NCBI GenBank assembly: GCA_016177705.1
Contig: JACOUT010000003.1
Coordinates: 682,001-746,000 of the forward strand
Reading direction: 5' to 3'
DNA length: 64,000 nucleotides
From: Deltaproteobacteria bacterium
Lineage (GTDB): Bacteria; Myxococcota; UBA727; VGSZ01
Below the pieces are notes generated by a model that had not been told where the DNA came from, ran no database searches, and worked only from the letters and a program-made list of their open reading frames with translations. Both the position numbers and the translations under genes were made by a program. Below are positions 29,154 to 37,018 of this stretch, piece by piece (position 1 is the first letter of the stretch; each line of letters starts with the position of its first letter).

Positions 29154-29917
29154 CGCTCGACGTCGGTGGTGTCGTCGTCGTCGCTCTGATCGTCGCGCGC
29201 GTGCTCGGCGGTGTCGTCGCTGAAGCTGGGTGCGCCGGGGTCGGTCTTCGGCACCGGGTCCTCGCGCTCCTCGAGCAGGCGGGCGAGCGGCGAGCGCTCG
29301 TCCGACTCCGCGGCGCGCGCGCTCTCGAGCGCGGCGGCACGCGCCTCCACCTGGCGCGCGTCGTCGGCCAGGCGGCGCGACAACAGCGAGCCGGCGAGCG
29401 CACGCGCGATGCGCGCGGCGGCGGCGGGATCGCGCGGCGCCAACGCGTCGATGACGGCGAGCGCGGCCGCGGCGTTCGGCACCGGCCCGTTCATGTCGAG
29501 CACCGCGGGCTCCACCTTGCGCGCCTCCTGGTCGGTGGTGCGCGTGGCGTGGCCGGCGGCGTTGGCAGCGGCGGCAAGCTCGCGCCACGCGCCGACGGCG
29601 TCGCCCTTCTCCTCGCGGATGGCGGCGGCCTCCAAGCGCGCATCGATGCTGTTCTCGTCGACGATCAGCATCAGCTCGAGCACGCCGAGCGCGCGCTGCA
29701 ATTCACCGCGCACGCGCAGGTGCGTGACCGCGCCCAGGTAGGCGTCGATGGCGCCCGCCTTGTCGCCGAGCTTCTCGCGCACGTCGCCGAGAGTCTCGAG
29801 CACGGCGGCGTCCGCGTTGTCGTCTTGCACCACCTTCTCGAGCAGCGCCCGCGCCTCGGCGTCGCGCCCCTGGCGCAACAGCTCGAAGGCCTCGGAGACC
29901 TGCGGAGTGCCGGGCAT
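29150..29917 (-). CDS. Tetratricopeptide-repeat protein in the hsc operon
   Basis: 255 residues, cytosolic. TPR-like helices: SEAFELLRQGRDAEARALLEKVVQDDN, AAVLETLGDVREKLGDKAGAIDAYLGAV and RGELQRALGVLELMLIVDE, followed by further helical repeats; the last ~60 residues are acidic and disordered (EHARDDQSDDDDTTDVER). It sits between a 77-residue protein and hscB with a four-base overlap, so it is probably made with the Fe-S chaperones and might bind clients or co-chaperones; this function is inference. No such gene is part of the classical isc operon. Confidence 0.8.
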   Translation of the reverse strand: MPGTPQVSEAFELLRQGRDAEARALLEKVVQDDNADAAVLETLGDVREKLGDKAGAIDAYLGAVTHLRVRGELQRALGVLELMLIVDENSIDARLEAAAIREEKGDAVGAWRELAAAANAAGHATRTTDQEARKVEPAVLDMNGPVPNAAAALAVIDALAPRDPAAAARIARALAGSLLSRRLADDARQVEARAAALESARAAESDERSPLARLLEEREDPVPKTDPGAPSFSDDTAEHARDDQSDDDDTTDVER

Positions 29918-29923
29918 ACCGCT

Positions 29924-30157
29924 TCAGGCCTCCGGCTCGCGCGCGACGTCACCGTCGTCGTCGACGAAGTAATCCCAGCCCTTCTCGCGCTTGAGGCCGG
30001 TCACCGTGATCACCTCGGTCTTGGCCTTGGCGGTACCCCGCTCCATGCGCACCACGTTGCACTGGCGATCGACGTAGTAGAGGAACTTGCCCTTGTCCTG
30101 CGCGATGCCGGCAGTGAACACCTTCTCCGCGGGGGGCTTTGGCTTCTTCGAGGCCAT
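29924..30157 (-). CDS. Small basic/acidic protein, first gene of the hsc operon
   Basis: 77 residues from ATG 30157 (MASKKPKPPAEKVFTAG); a start at 30217 is possible but adds unlikely sequence and would overlap the divergent gene. The N-terminus is Lys-rich; the core KGKFLYYVDRQCNVVRMERG, TEVITVTGLKREKGWDYFVDDDGDV looks like a small beta-rich domain. Function unknown. It lies six bases upstream of the TPR gene, so it leads the run small protein-TPR-hscB-hscA-fdx. The divergent gap to the next gene is only 38 bases, so promoters are compact. Confidence 0.72.
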   Translation of the reverse strand: MASKKPKPPAEKVFTAGIAQDKGKFLYYVDRQCNVVRMERGTAKAKTEVITVTGLKREKGWDYFVDDDGDVAREPEA

Positions 30158-30195
30158 GCTACGGTTGTCGCAGGAAAGGGGTCCGCCCGACAAGC

Positions 30196-30609
30196 ATGCC
30201 AGCCCTCGTCGTGACACTGCTCCTCGTCCACAGCTTGACCGGCGTCGATCACCTCGCTACGGCGCCCCGCGTCGCCGACGAGGATCCTTTCTCCTTCCCC
30301 GGCCTGTTCGAGGGGCGCGCCAACCCGCTCGCCGACTACCAGGAGCGCCAGCGTTGCCTTTCGGCGGCGGGGGTCGGTCTGGCCGGCGCACTCGTCGGTG
30401 GCGCGCTGTTCGGCGGCGGCGTCTGGCTCGCCGGCATGGCGACCAACAAGGACGCCGACGGCAACCTGGTGGGCGCGCCCGACACGACCACCCAGCGCTT
30501 CTTCGTGCCGGGCTTCGCCGCGGGCGGCGCGTTCTTGGGCGGCGCGCTCGCGTCGCTCGGCACCTATGGGCTGGTCGAACCCGACGACCGGCCGGGCGTC
30601 ACGCGCTGA
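30196..30609 (+). CDS. Small membrane protein of unknown function
   Basis: 137 residues from the ATG at 30196. A signal-like N-terminus (MPALVVTLLLVHSLTGV) is followed by a polar region with RQRC and two Gly-rich hydrophobic segments (AAGVGLAGALVGGALFGGGVWLAGM and FFVPGFAAGGAFLGGALASLGTYGLV) separated by a charged loop NKDADGNLVGAPDTT. The topology suggests an inner-membrane protein with a hairpin. It is followed three bases later by the DUF1338/PilZ gene and may be co-expressed with it. Confidence 0.7.
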   Translation: MPALVVTLLLVHSLTGVDHLATAPRVADEDPFSFPGLFEGRANPLADYQERQRCLSAAGVGLAGALVGGALFGGGVWLAGMATNKDADGNLVGAPDTTTQRFFVPGFAAGGAFLGGALASLGTYGLVEPDDRPGVTR

Positions 30610-30612
30610 CGC

Positions 30613-31695
30613 ATGGTGAAGCGCGCCAACGCCTGGTGGCACCGCGCCCCGCCGCTGCCGCGGCCGAGCGACCCGCTCATCGATCGCTTGTGGCGCGCCT
30701 TCGCCGCCGATGTGCCGGCGGCCGCGACCTTCGCGCACCTGGCGAGCTGGTTCGCTGCCGACCACCTGACGCTGCGCACCGTGGCGCGCCCGGGCTCCGG
30801 CCTGCCGCTGTTCACCGGCGTCTTCGAGCGGCGCGGCTGGCGTGCCACGCTCGAGCACGCCATGGCGGACGAGCCCGTGCGCGCCGTGCAGCTCTCGCGC
30901 GAGGGTCTGCCGCGCATTGTCGTCCTTGAGCTCGACCCCACGCGCCTGCCCGCCGACGCGCACGCCGCGCTCTTGCGCCTGCCCGCCGACGCGCCGCCGC
31001 CCGACGACGACGACGCGCTCGCGGCCTGGTTCAAGGCGCCGCTGCCGCCCTCGGGCGCGGACCTCGACCTGCTCGAGCAGGTGTCGCCGTTCGGCGCCTG
31101 GCTGCTCGCCTTTGGCCGGCGCGTCCACCACCTGGCGGTGTCGGTCGCCGATCTCGACGAGTGGTGCCGGCGCCTCTCCTGGTACGGCGTGGCGCTCGAC
31201 GGTGACGTGGAGGGCGCGCCCGACGCGCCGCTGCGCCGCGTCGCGACCGTGCCCACCGACGTGGAGGTGTTGCTGCGCGACGGCACATCGCGTCGCATGC
31301 CGTGCCGCCACCTCGAGCTGGTCGAGCGCCGGCCGGGCTACGACAGCTTCCTGGTAGCGACGACAGCGAGCCAGGCACTCGAGGGCAAGCGCCGCCACCC
31401 GCGCGTCGCGGCCGCGCTGCACGTCGACCTCGGTTACGGCGGCCTGCGCGTGCCGGTGGTGTCGGAGAACGTCTCGCTCGGCGGCATGTTCCTGCAGCTC
31501 TCTGACGAGGACGCGCCGGCGGCCTACAGCACGCTGCAACTGACCATCGAGCTGCCCGGCGGCCCCATCGCCGCGCTCGCCACCGTCATCTACCAGGTGC
31601 CCGGCCGCGGCGTCGGCGTCGAGTTCCAATGGTGGGACGACGAGAGCATCGCCGAGCGGCAGGCGCTGGCGGCGCACCTGCGCTCCTTGGTCTGA
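30613..31695 (+). CDS. DUF1338-like metalloenzyme domain fused to a PilZ domain
   Basis: 360 residues, cytosolic. Residues ~20-250 look like DUF1338 (2-oxoadipate dioxygenase/decarboxylase family): DHLTLRT (His51, Arg55), GLPRIVVLELDP, RVHHLAVSV (His172/173) and LELVERRPGYDSFL (Glu235 or Glu238). Those are the expected places for the two His, the Glu and the substrate Arg of that non-haem Fe family, by memory of the family. Residues ~257-357 are a PilZ domain: EGKRRHPRVAAALHVDL, then ENVSLGGMFLQL, giving the R-x3-R and D/N-x-S-x2-G c-di-GMP motif. The combination is unusual; substrate unknown. Confidence 0.72.
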   Translation: MVKRANAWWHRAPPLPRPSDPLIDRLWRAFAADVPAAATFAHLASWFAADHLTLRTVARPGSGLPLFTGVFERRGWRATLEHAMADEPVRAVQLSREGLPRIVVLELDPTRLPADAHAALLRLPADAPPPDDDDALAAWFKAPLPPSGADLDLLEQVSPFGAWLLAFGRRVHHLAVSVADLDEWCRRLSWYGVALDGDVEGAPDAPLRRVATVPTDVEVLLRDGTSRRMPCRHLELVERRPGYDSFLVATTASQALEGKRRHPRVAAALHVDLGYGGLRVPVVSENVSLGGMFLQLSDEDAPAAYSTLQLTIELPGGPIAALATVIYQVPGRGVGVEFQWWDDESIAERQALAAHLRSLV

Positions 31696-31696
31696 G

Positions 31697-33100
31697 TCAG
31701 CTCGCGCCTCTGCCGAGCAGCACTACCGGGAAGGTCTGCAAGATCAGCTTGGCGTCTTCCACCAGCGACCAGTTGTCGACGTAGCGCAGATCGAGCTGCA
31801 TCCACTCCTCGAAGCCGATCTCGTTTCTGCCGCCAACCTGCCAGTAGCAAGTGAGGCCGGGCCGCACCGACAGACGCCGACGTTGCCACAGCTTGTACTG
31901 CGCCACCTCGCGCGGCACCGCCGGGCGCGGCCCGACGATGGTCATGTCGCCGCGCAGGATGTTCACGAGCTGCGGCAGCTCGTCGATGGAGAACTTGCGG
32001 ATGAAGCGACCGATCCGCGTGACGCGCGGGTCGTGCTTCATCTTGAACACCGGGCCGGTCTGCTCGTTCTGGGCGAGCAACTGGTCCTTCATGGCCTCGG
32101 CGTTCACCACCATGGAGCGGAACTTGAGCAGGTTGAAGTGCGCGCCGAGCAGGCCGACGCGCGCCTGCTTGTAGAAGATCGGCCCGGGTGACTCGAGCTT
32201 GATCAGGATCGCCACGGTGGCGAGCAGCGGCCCGAGCACGACGAGCGCGAGCGCGCTGCATGCGATGTCGACCAGGCGCTTGACCGCGTGCTGCACCGGC
32301 CGCGAGTCGATCGAGATGTAGTGCAGGTAGCCATCCGAGCTCGACGACGACGACAAGAGCTGCGCGCGCTCGAACTGCAAGGCGTGCACCGGCAGCGCGA
32401 ACGGCATGCCGATCTCCTCGCACGAGCGCACCGCGTGCTGCATCTCGGGGCCGTGCACCAGCGTGCGGCCGGCGATGTAGACCTCGGCCACCGGCCGCTC
32501 CTCGAGCACGCCGAGCAGGTCGGCGGCCTTGCCGAGGATGGGCGCCGGGATGAGGCCGCGCGCGATGGCGGCGTGCGCCTGCTCGCCCGCGAACGCCAGG
32601 AAGCCGACCACGCGGAAGCGTCGGCCGCCCGCCGTCCTCAACAGGCGCGTGGCGGTGGCGACGGCCGCGGGACCGACGCCGACGATCAACACCTCCTCGA
32701 CCGGGCCGGCCACCGCGCGCAGCGGCTGAAACAGCACCACCCGCAGCGCCGTGCACCACGCGATCACGATGACGCCGAACGAGGTGACGCTGAAGCGGTA
32801 GGCATCGGGCAGCACGATGCGCTCCCACAGGTAGAGCGCCACCGCCACGATGACGACGAGCAAGAGCGTCAAGGTGAGCTGGTCGGTCTTGGACCGCGGC
32901 GTGCACGGCGAGTACAGGCGCAGCACGGCGGTGCCGATGAGCCAGCTCGTGACGCTGACCAGCGCGAGCGAGGCGAACGAGGACATGTCGAAGCCGCCCT
33001 GCATGGAGGCCGCCATGGCGAGCACCAGCAGCACTACGTCGAACGCCAGGTTGAGCTTGGCCGGCCAGCCGGGCGTCAGCTTGTCGAGCGTGTCCCTCAT
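31697..33100 (-). CDS. Polyprenyl-phosphate sugar-1-phosphate transferase (exopolysaccharide initiation)
   Basis: 467 residues from ATG 33100 (a GTG at 33160 would add 20 residues). Four to five N-terminal membrane helices, then a CoA-binding-like Rossmann domain (EEVLIVGVGPAAVATATRLL), then a membrane helix KRLVDIACSALALVVLGPLL and the bacterial sugar transferase domain with ESPGPIFYKQARVG, FRSM, DELPQLVNILRGDMTIVGPRP and WQVGGRN. The enzyme transfers hexose-1-phosphate from a nucleotide sugar to undecaprenyl phosphate to start a repeat unit. Its family includes WcaJ/EpsZ. No other polysaccharide gene is adjacent, so the sugar is unknown. Confidence 0.95.
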   Translation of the reverse strand: MRDTLDKLTPGWPAKLNLAFDVVLLVLAMAASMQGGFDMSSFASLALVSVTSWLIGTAVLRLYSPCTPRSKTDQLTLTLLLVVIVAVALYLWERIVLPDAYRFSVTSFGVIVIAWCTALRVVLFQPLRAVAGPVEEVLIVGVGPAAVATATRLLRTAGGRRFRVVGFLAFAGEQAHAAIARGLIPAPILGKAADLLGVLEERPVAEVYIAGRTLVHGPEMQHAVRSCEEIGMPFALPVHALQFERAQLLSSSSSSDGYLHYISIDSRPVQHAVKRLVDIACSALALVVLGPLLATVAILIKLESPGPIFYKQARVGLLGAHFNLLKFRSMVVNAEAMKDQLLAQNEQTGPVFKMKHDPRVTRIGRFIRKFSIDELPQLVNILRGDMTIVGPRPAVPREVAQYKLWQRRRLSVRPGLTCYWQVGGRNEIGFEEWMQLDLRYVDNWSLVEDAKLILQTFPVVLLGRGAS

Positions 33101-33261
33101 GCCCTGGTGCGCCCTCGCCGGTGCCCGGTATCGCACGCTCTGTATCGCACCGTCGCGCACATGGGGTGTGCCGGGATCAAATGCGCGGACAGCGGGCCGT
33201 CGGCGATGTGATCCAGGTCAAAGCATTGTGAGCACGCGGGGTTAGGGACTAGAATTCGCCG

Positions 33262-33828
33262 ATGCCGAGGCTGCACCGGCTGGCGTTTCCCGCGACGGCA
33301 TTGGCGGCGCTGCTCGCGCTGGCCGAGGCCTCGCCCGCCCGCGCCACCACCGTCGATCTGCCGTCCCTCGACGAGCTGTGCCGAGCAAGCGAGGTGGTCG
33401 CGCGGGTGCGCGTGCTCGAGCAGCAGGTCGAGCACGCCGGCCACGGTCAGCGCGGGCGCGCCCGCACCTGGACCACGCTCGTGGTGGTCGACGCCGTCGC
33501 CGGCGCCACCACCGGCGAGCGACTGGTGCTCTATCAGCCCGGCGACGCCGCCACCGGTGAGGGCGGCGTGCTCGGCCAACCCCGGCATCGCCCTGGCGAC
33601 GACGTCGTCGTGTTCCTGGCGCGCGCACGGGTCGGCGGGCGCGACGCCGTCATCCACCGCGGCCTCGGCTACGGCCTCTACGACGTCGGCGTCGATGGCG
33701 CGCTCAATGAACGCGCCGCCGATGTCGCGCGCGTGCCGTCCGCGGCGGGGCCGCTGCCGGCGCGTTGGTCCTCGACGGCGACGCTGCGCGACGCCGTGCT
33801 TCGCGCGCGCTCGGCGGTGCGCCCGTGA
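33262..33828 (+). CDS. Secreted protein coupled to the metzincin protease
   Basis: 188 residues. Signal peptide MPRLHRLAFPATALAALLALAEASPARA, then a probably beta-rich domain (TTVDLPSLDELCRASEVVARVRVLEQQ, TTLVVVDAVAGATTGERLVLYQPGD, GDDVVVFLARARVGGRDAVIHRGLGYG). Only one Cys in the mature part. Its stop overlaps the protease GTG start as GTGA, so the two proteins are made together. It could be a partner, inhibitor or chaperone of the protease; nothing in its sequence decides this. Similar two-gene arrangements I cannot confirm without searches. Confidence 0.75.
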   Translation: MPRLHRLAFPATALAALLALAEASPARATTVDLPSLDELCRASEVVARVRVLEQQVEHAGHGQRGRARTWTTLVVVDAVAGATTGERLVLYQPGDAATGEGGVLGQPRHRPGDDVVVFLARARVGGRDAVIHRGLGYGLYDVGVDGALNERAADVARVPSAAGPLPARWSSTATLRDAVLRARSAVRP

Positions 33829-35678
33829 CGACGCGCGCGACCACCTTTGGGCGAGCGCTGCTCGCGACGGCCGCGCTCGCCGCGCTCGCCGTCGTCGCGG
33901 CCGACGCGGCCCGCGCCGAGCGCTTCCTGTGCAACAACATCAACGCCGACGGCTCGACCTTCAACGACGGCTGCGGTGCTTGTAGCGCCGCCTCGGCCGC
34001 GCGCTGGCCCGGCCCCACCGTGAGCTTCCGCTTCGATCGCGGCGAGGCGCCGAGCGCGGCCGGGGTCTCGCCCGCGCGCTGGTCCGCCGACGTCGACCGG
34101 CTGATCGCGGCCTGGAACGACGTGCCCGGCACGTCGCTCAGCGTGGTCGACGGCGGCGCGGCTGCCGGACGCAATTGGGACGGCGACGAGGCGAACCACG
34201 AGGTCTTCTGGGCCGTGACCGACCAGCAGTGGATCGAGGCCACCGGCACCGCGCCGAGCGGTGGCGTGCGCGGCGCCACCTCGCGCGCCTATGCCTGCGA
34301 CCAGGACGCCGACGGCCGCCGCGAGCCCTACCGCGACGCCGACGTGATCTTGAACGGCGCACCGTCGAGCGGCCTCACCTGGAACTGCCAGGGCACCGGC
34401 TGCGCGTCGTCGTTGACGGTGGCGCTGCACGAGGTGGGGCACGCGCTCGGGCTCGGCCACCCGTGCGCGGAGTGCCAAGACGCGCTCATGGGCGCGGTCG
34501 GCGTGCTCAACCACGATCGCCCGCTGCCCGAGGACATCCTGAGCCTGCTCGCGCTCTACGGCGCCGACCCACAGTCGCTCGGCGGACCGTGCGTGAACGA
34601 CGACGACTGCGCCAGCGGGCTCACGTGCACCGACTTTGCGATGCCGTCGCGCACCCTCTCGTCCTGCTCGCGCGCCTGCGGCGCCGGCTGCCCGGGCGGC
34701 TTCCTCTGCGACGACACCGGTAGCTGCGCGCATGCCTCGTCGGTGGACGCGGCGCTGCCCGGTCCGCTCGAGCCGTGCGACTACACCTGCCAGGACGACT
34801 GCATCCACCTGGGCGGCCCAGGGCAGGCCGAGCCCGGTTGCTCCCTCTGCCTCGCCGGCCGCGACGGCGACAACGACGCGGTCTGCGTCGCCGGTTGCTC
34901 GGTCGGCACGGGCGCGGGCTGCGCCGCCGACGAGTTCTGTCGGCCGCTCGGCGGCGACGAAGGAGCCTGCGAGCCCAAGCAGCAGGCGGGCGACTTCTGC
35001 ACGCCGCTGTTCGTCTGCGCCTCGCCGCTGCTGTGCGTTGCCGGCATCTGCCAGACGGCGTGCGACGCGGGGAGCTGCGCCAACCCCGACGAGTTCTGCA
35101 CCCAGGTGGGCGGCGCCGACGTCTGCACCGACGGCCGTGCCGGCGCCGCCTGCGACAGCCTGTCCGACTGCGAGGAGCCCGGCTTCGTGTGCACCGGCTT
35201 CACCGAGAACCGCTGCTGGCAGCGCTGCGCCGACGTCGCCTGCCAAGGCGACGAGGTGTGCGCCGACATCGACCCGGTCGGCCAGCTCTGCATCGTCATC
35301 GCCGACACCGGCGAGAGCTGCGTCGCCTTCAACACCGTGTGCGCCCGAAACGGCGACACGTGCATCCGCCCGCAGTCCGTCTGCTCCGAGAGCTGCGACC
35401 CGGCCAACGGCTGCGACAACGGCGACGAGTGCACGGTGGTGAGCGGCAGCTTCCTGTGCATGCCGCCGGCACCTGTCGGCGAGGGCGAGGGCGAAGGGGA
35501 GGGCGAAGGCGAAGGCGAAGGAGAGGGTGACGGCGAAGGTGAGGGCGAGCCGCCCGGCGAGGGCGAAGGCGAGGGCGATGTGCCGCCGCCGTGCGGCTGC
35601 GGCGCGCCGCTCGACGCCGGCTGGGGGCTCGCGCTCGGGCTCCTGGCCCTGCGCCGCCAGCCGCGCCGACGGGGCTAG
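33825..35678 (+). CDS. Secreted metzincin (matrixin-like) protease with Cys-rich repeats, GE linker and MYXO-CTERM-like tail
   Basis: 617 residues from the GTG that overlaps the previous stop. Signal peptide to about AARA-E. The catalytic motif HEVGHALGLGHP has His202, Glu203, His206, Gly209 and His212, and ALMGAV supplies the Met-turn, as in matrixins. About 300 residues of Cys-rich repeats of the DDDCASGLTC type follow, then a Gly-Glu linker (about 35485-35580) and a terminal CGCGAPLDAGWGLALGLLALRRQPRRRG-type tail: Cys motif, short hydrophobic helix, then Arg cluster, as in MYXO-CTERM sorting. Likely displayed at the cell surface or released. Substrate unknown. Confidence 0.9.
   Translation: MTTRATTFGRALLATAALAALAVVAADAARAERFLCNNINADGSTFNDGCGACSAASAARWPGPTVSFRFDRGEAPSAAGVSPARWSADVDRLIAAWNDVPGTSLSVVDGGAAAGRNWDGDEANHEVFWAVTDQQWIEATGTAPSGGVRGATSRAYACDQDADGRREPYRDADVILNGAPSSGLTWNCQGTGCASSLTVALHEVGHALGLGHPCAECQDALMGAVGVLNHDRPLPEDILSLLALYGADPQSLGGPCVNDDDCASGLTCTDFAMPSRTLSSCSRACGAGCPGGFLCDDTGSCAHASSVDAALPGPLEPCDYTCQDDCIHLGGPGQAEPGCSLCLAGRDGDNDAVCVAGCSVGTGAGCAADEFCRPLGGDEGACEPKQQAGDFCTPLFVCASPLLCVAGICQTACDAGSCANPDEFCTQVGGADVCTDGRAGAACDSLSDCEEPGFVCTGFTENRCWQRCADVACQGDEVCADIDPVGQLCIVIADTGESCVAFNTVCARNGDTCIRPQSVCSESCDPANGCDNGDECTVVSGSFLCMPPAPVGEGEGEGEGEGEGEGEGDGEGEGEPPGEGEGEGDVPPPCGCGAPLDAGWGLALGLLALRRQPRRRG
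35485..35580 (+). repeat. Gly-Glu coding repeat in the metzincin gene
   Basis: About 96 bases of GAG/GAA-GGC/GGT hexanucleotides code for a Gly-Glu linker, broken by one Asp and by a PPGE segment. It is shorter and less regular than the two 26-pair stalks elsewhere in the window. Confidence 0.85.
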
Positions 35679-35747
35679 CCAGGGCCAAACCCGCCTGCTA
35701 GCGATCGCCCGCTACTACTCGACGCGAGTCGACACGAGAGGTCCGCC

Positions 35748-35960
35748 ATGGCTGTCTGCGCCATCACCGGCAAGCGCTGGATGAACGGGAGCAAGGTCTC
35801 CCACTCGAACATCAAGTCGCCCAAGCGCGCCAAGCCGAACATCCAGAACAAGCGGGTCTTCGACGTCGAGACCGGCCGCTGGGTGCGGCTCAAGGTCTCG
35901 GCCAAGGGCCTCAAGGTGCTGAACAAGAAGGGCCTGGCCGACGTGATCCGCGGCCGTTGA
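35748..35960 (+). CDS. rpmB: 50S ribosomal protein bL28
   Basis: 70 residues: MAVCAITGKRWMNGSKVSHSN, KRAKPNIQNKR and GRWVRLKVSAKGLKVLNKKGL give the L28 core; slightly shorter than the 77-residue E. coli protein. Only one Cys (Cys4), so it lacks the four-Cys zinc site of some L28 proteins. Upstream, bases 35718-35732 can form a small stem with a GCGA loop, perhaps part of the leader. The stop overlaps the TTG start of the phosphoesterase gene. Confidence 0.94.
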   Translation: MAVCAITGKRWMNGSKVSHSNIKSPKRAKPNIQNKRVFDVETGRWVRLKVSAKGLKVLNKKGLADVIRGR

Positions 35961-37018
35961 GGCCCCTGATCGCCGTTCGCCACGTCGCGCCGGTCGCGGT
36001 CGTCACCGCGATCGCCGCAGCGATCGCGCTGGGCTGTGCCCACGCGCCACCTCCGCCCGCGCCAGGCCTGCCTGCGCCTTACGTCGTCCTCCCGAAGGCC
36101 GGCCCACTGCGGCTGTTGGTGCTCGGTGACACCGGCAAGGGCAGCGACGGGCAGCGCCGCGTGGCCGAGGCGGCGCGGCAGGTGTGCGCCGCAGAGCGTG
36201 GCTGTCACCTCGGCCTGCTGCTCGGCGACAACCTCTACCCAAACGGCCTCGATGACGAGGCCGATCCGCGCTGGACCACGCTGGTCGAGGAGCCGTACCG
36301 CGCGCTCGGCATCCCCTTCCTCGCCGTGCTCGGTAACCACGACTACGGCGCGCCCATCCCCACCACCTTCTGCGGCGGCCTCGGGCTCGAGGAGCGGCGC
36401 GCCGAGGCGCAGATCGCGCGCTCACGCCGCTCGTTCGTGCACCTGCCCGATCGCCACTGGCGCATGCGGGTCGGCGACGTCGAGCTGGTCGGGCTCGACA
36501 CCCAGGCGCTCTTCCATGACGACCTGCCGGCCTTGGCGGGCCCGCTCGGTATGCGCGACGACGCGCGCCGGCAGGACGAAGCGCTGCGCCGCTGGAACGC
36601 GGAGCCGCGCGCGCGCTTCCGCATCGCGCTCGGCCACCACCCCTGGCGTTCGGCAGGCCCGCACGGCGATGCTGGCGCCTACGAGGGCATTCCCGTCGAG
36701 GGTCTGCTGTTCTCGGGCGGCGCCATCCGCCGCTTCCTCGACGCGCGCGTCATCGGCCGCTTCGACCTGTACCTGGCGGGCCACGACCACGGCCTGCAGG
36801 ACGCGGGTGACGAGCGAGGCACGGCGCTGTTCGTCTCGGGCGGCGGCGGCGAGCACGTGCCGCACCCCGCACGGCGCCCGGTGCCGTTCGCCGCCGAATC
36901 GCTCGGCTTCGTCCTCGTCGACGTCGAGGGGACGACGGCCCGCGTGCGCATCTACGGCGTGCCCGACGAAGGCGCGCCGGCGGCGCGCGTGCTCCACGAG
37001 CGCACCGTCGCGCGCTGA
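35957..37018 (+). CDS. Metallophosphoesterase lipoprotein (purple-acid-phosphatase-like)
   Basis: 353 residues from a TTG that overlaps the rpmB stop as TTGA; no ATG or GTG start fits ahead of the signal peptide. Signal sequence ends in a lipobox IALGC. Calcineurin-type metal motifs in order: LVLGDTGKG (DxG-like), LLGDNLYPNG, VLGNHDYG, ALGHHPW and LAGHDHGLQ. These match the tartrate-resistant acid phosphatase group, acting on phosphomonoesters in the periplasm. Its 3' end overlaps the convergent terC gene by 67 bases. Confidence 0.88.
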   Translation: MRPLIAVRHVAPVAVVTAIAAAIALGCAHAPPPPAPGLPAPYVVLPKAGPLRLLVLGDTGKGSDGQRRVAEAARQVCAAERGCHLGLLLGDNLYPNGLDDEADPRWTTLVEEPYRALGIPFLAVLGNHDYGAPIPTTFCGGLGLEERRAEAQIARSRRSFVHLPDRHWRMRVGDVELVGLDTQALFHDDLPALAGPLGMRDDARRQDEALRRWNAEPRARFRIALGHHPWRSAGPHGDAGAYEGIPVEGLLFSGGAIRRFLDARVIGRFDLYLAGHDHGLQDAGDERGTALFVSGGGGEHVPHPARRPVPFAAESLGFVLVDVEGTTARVRIYGVPDEGAPAARVLHERTVAR

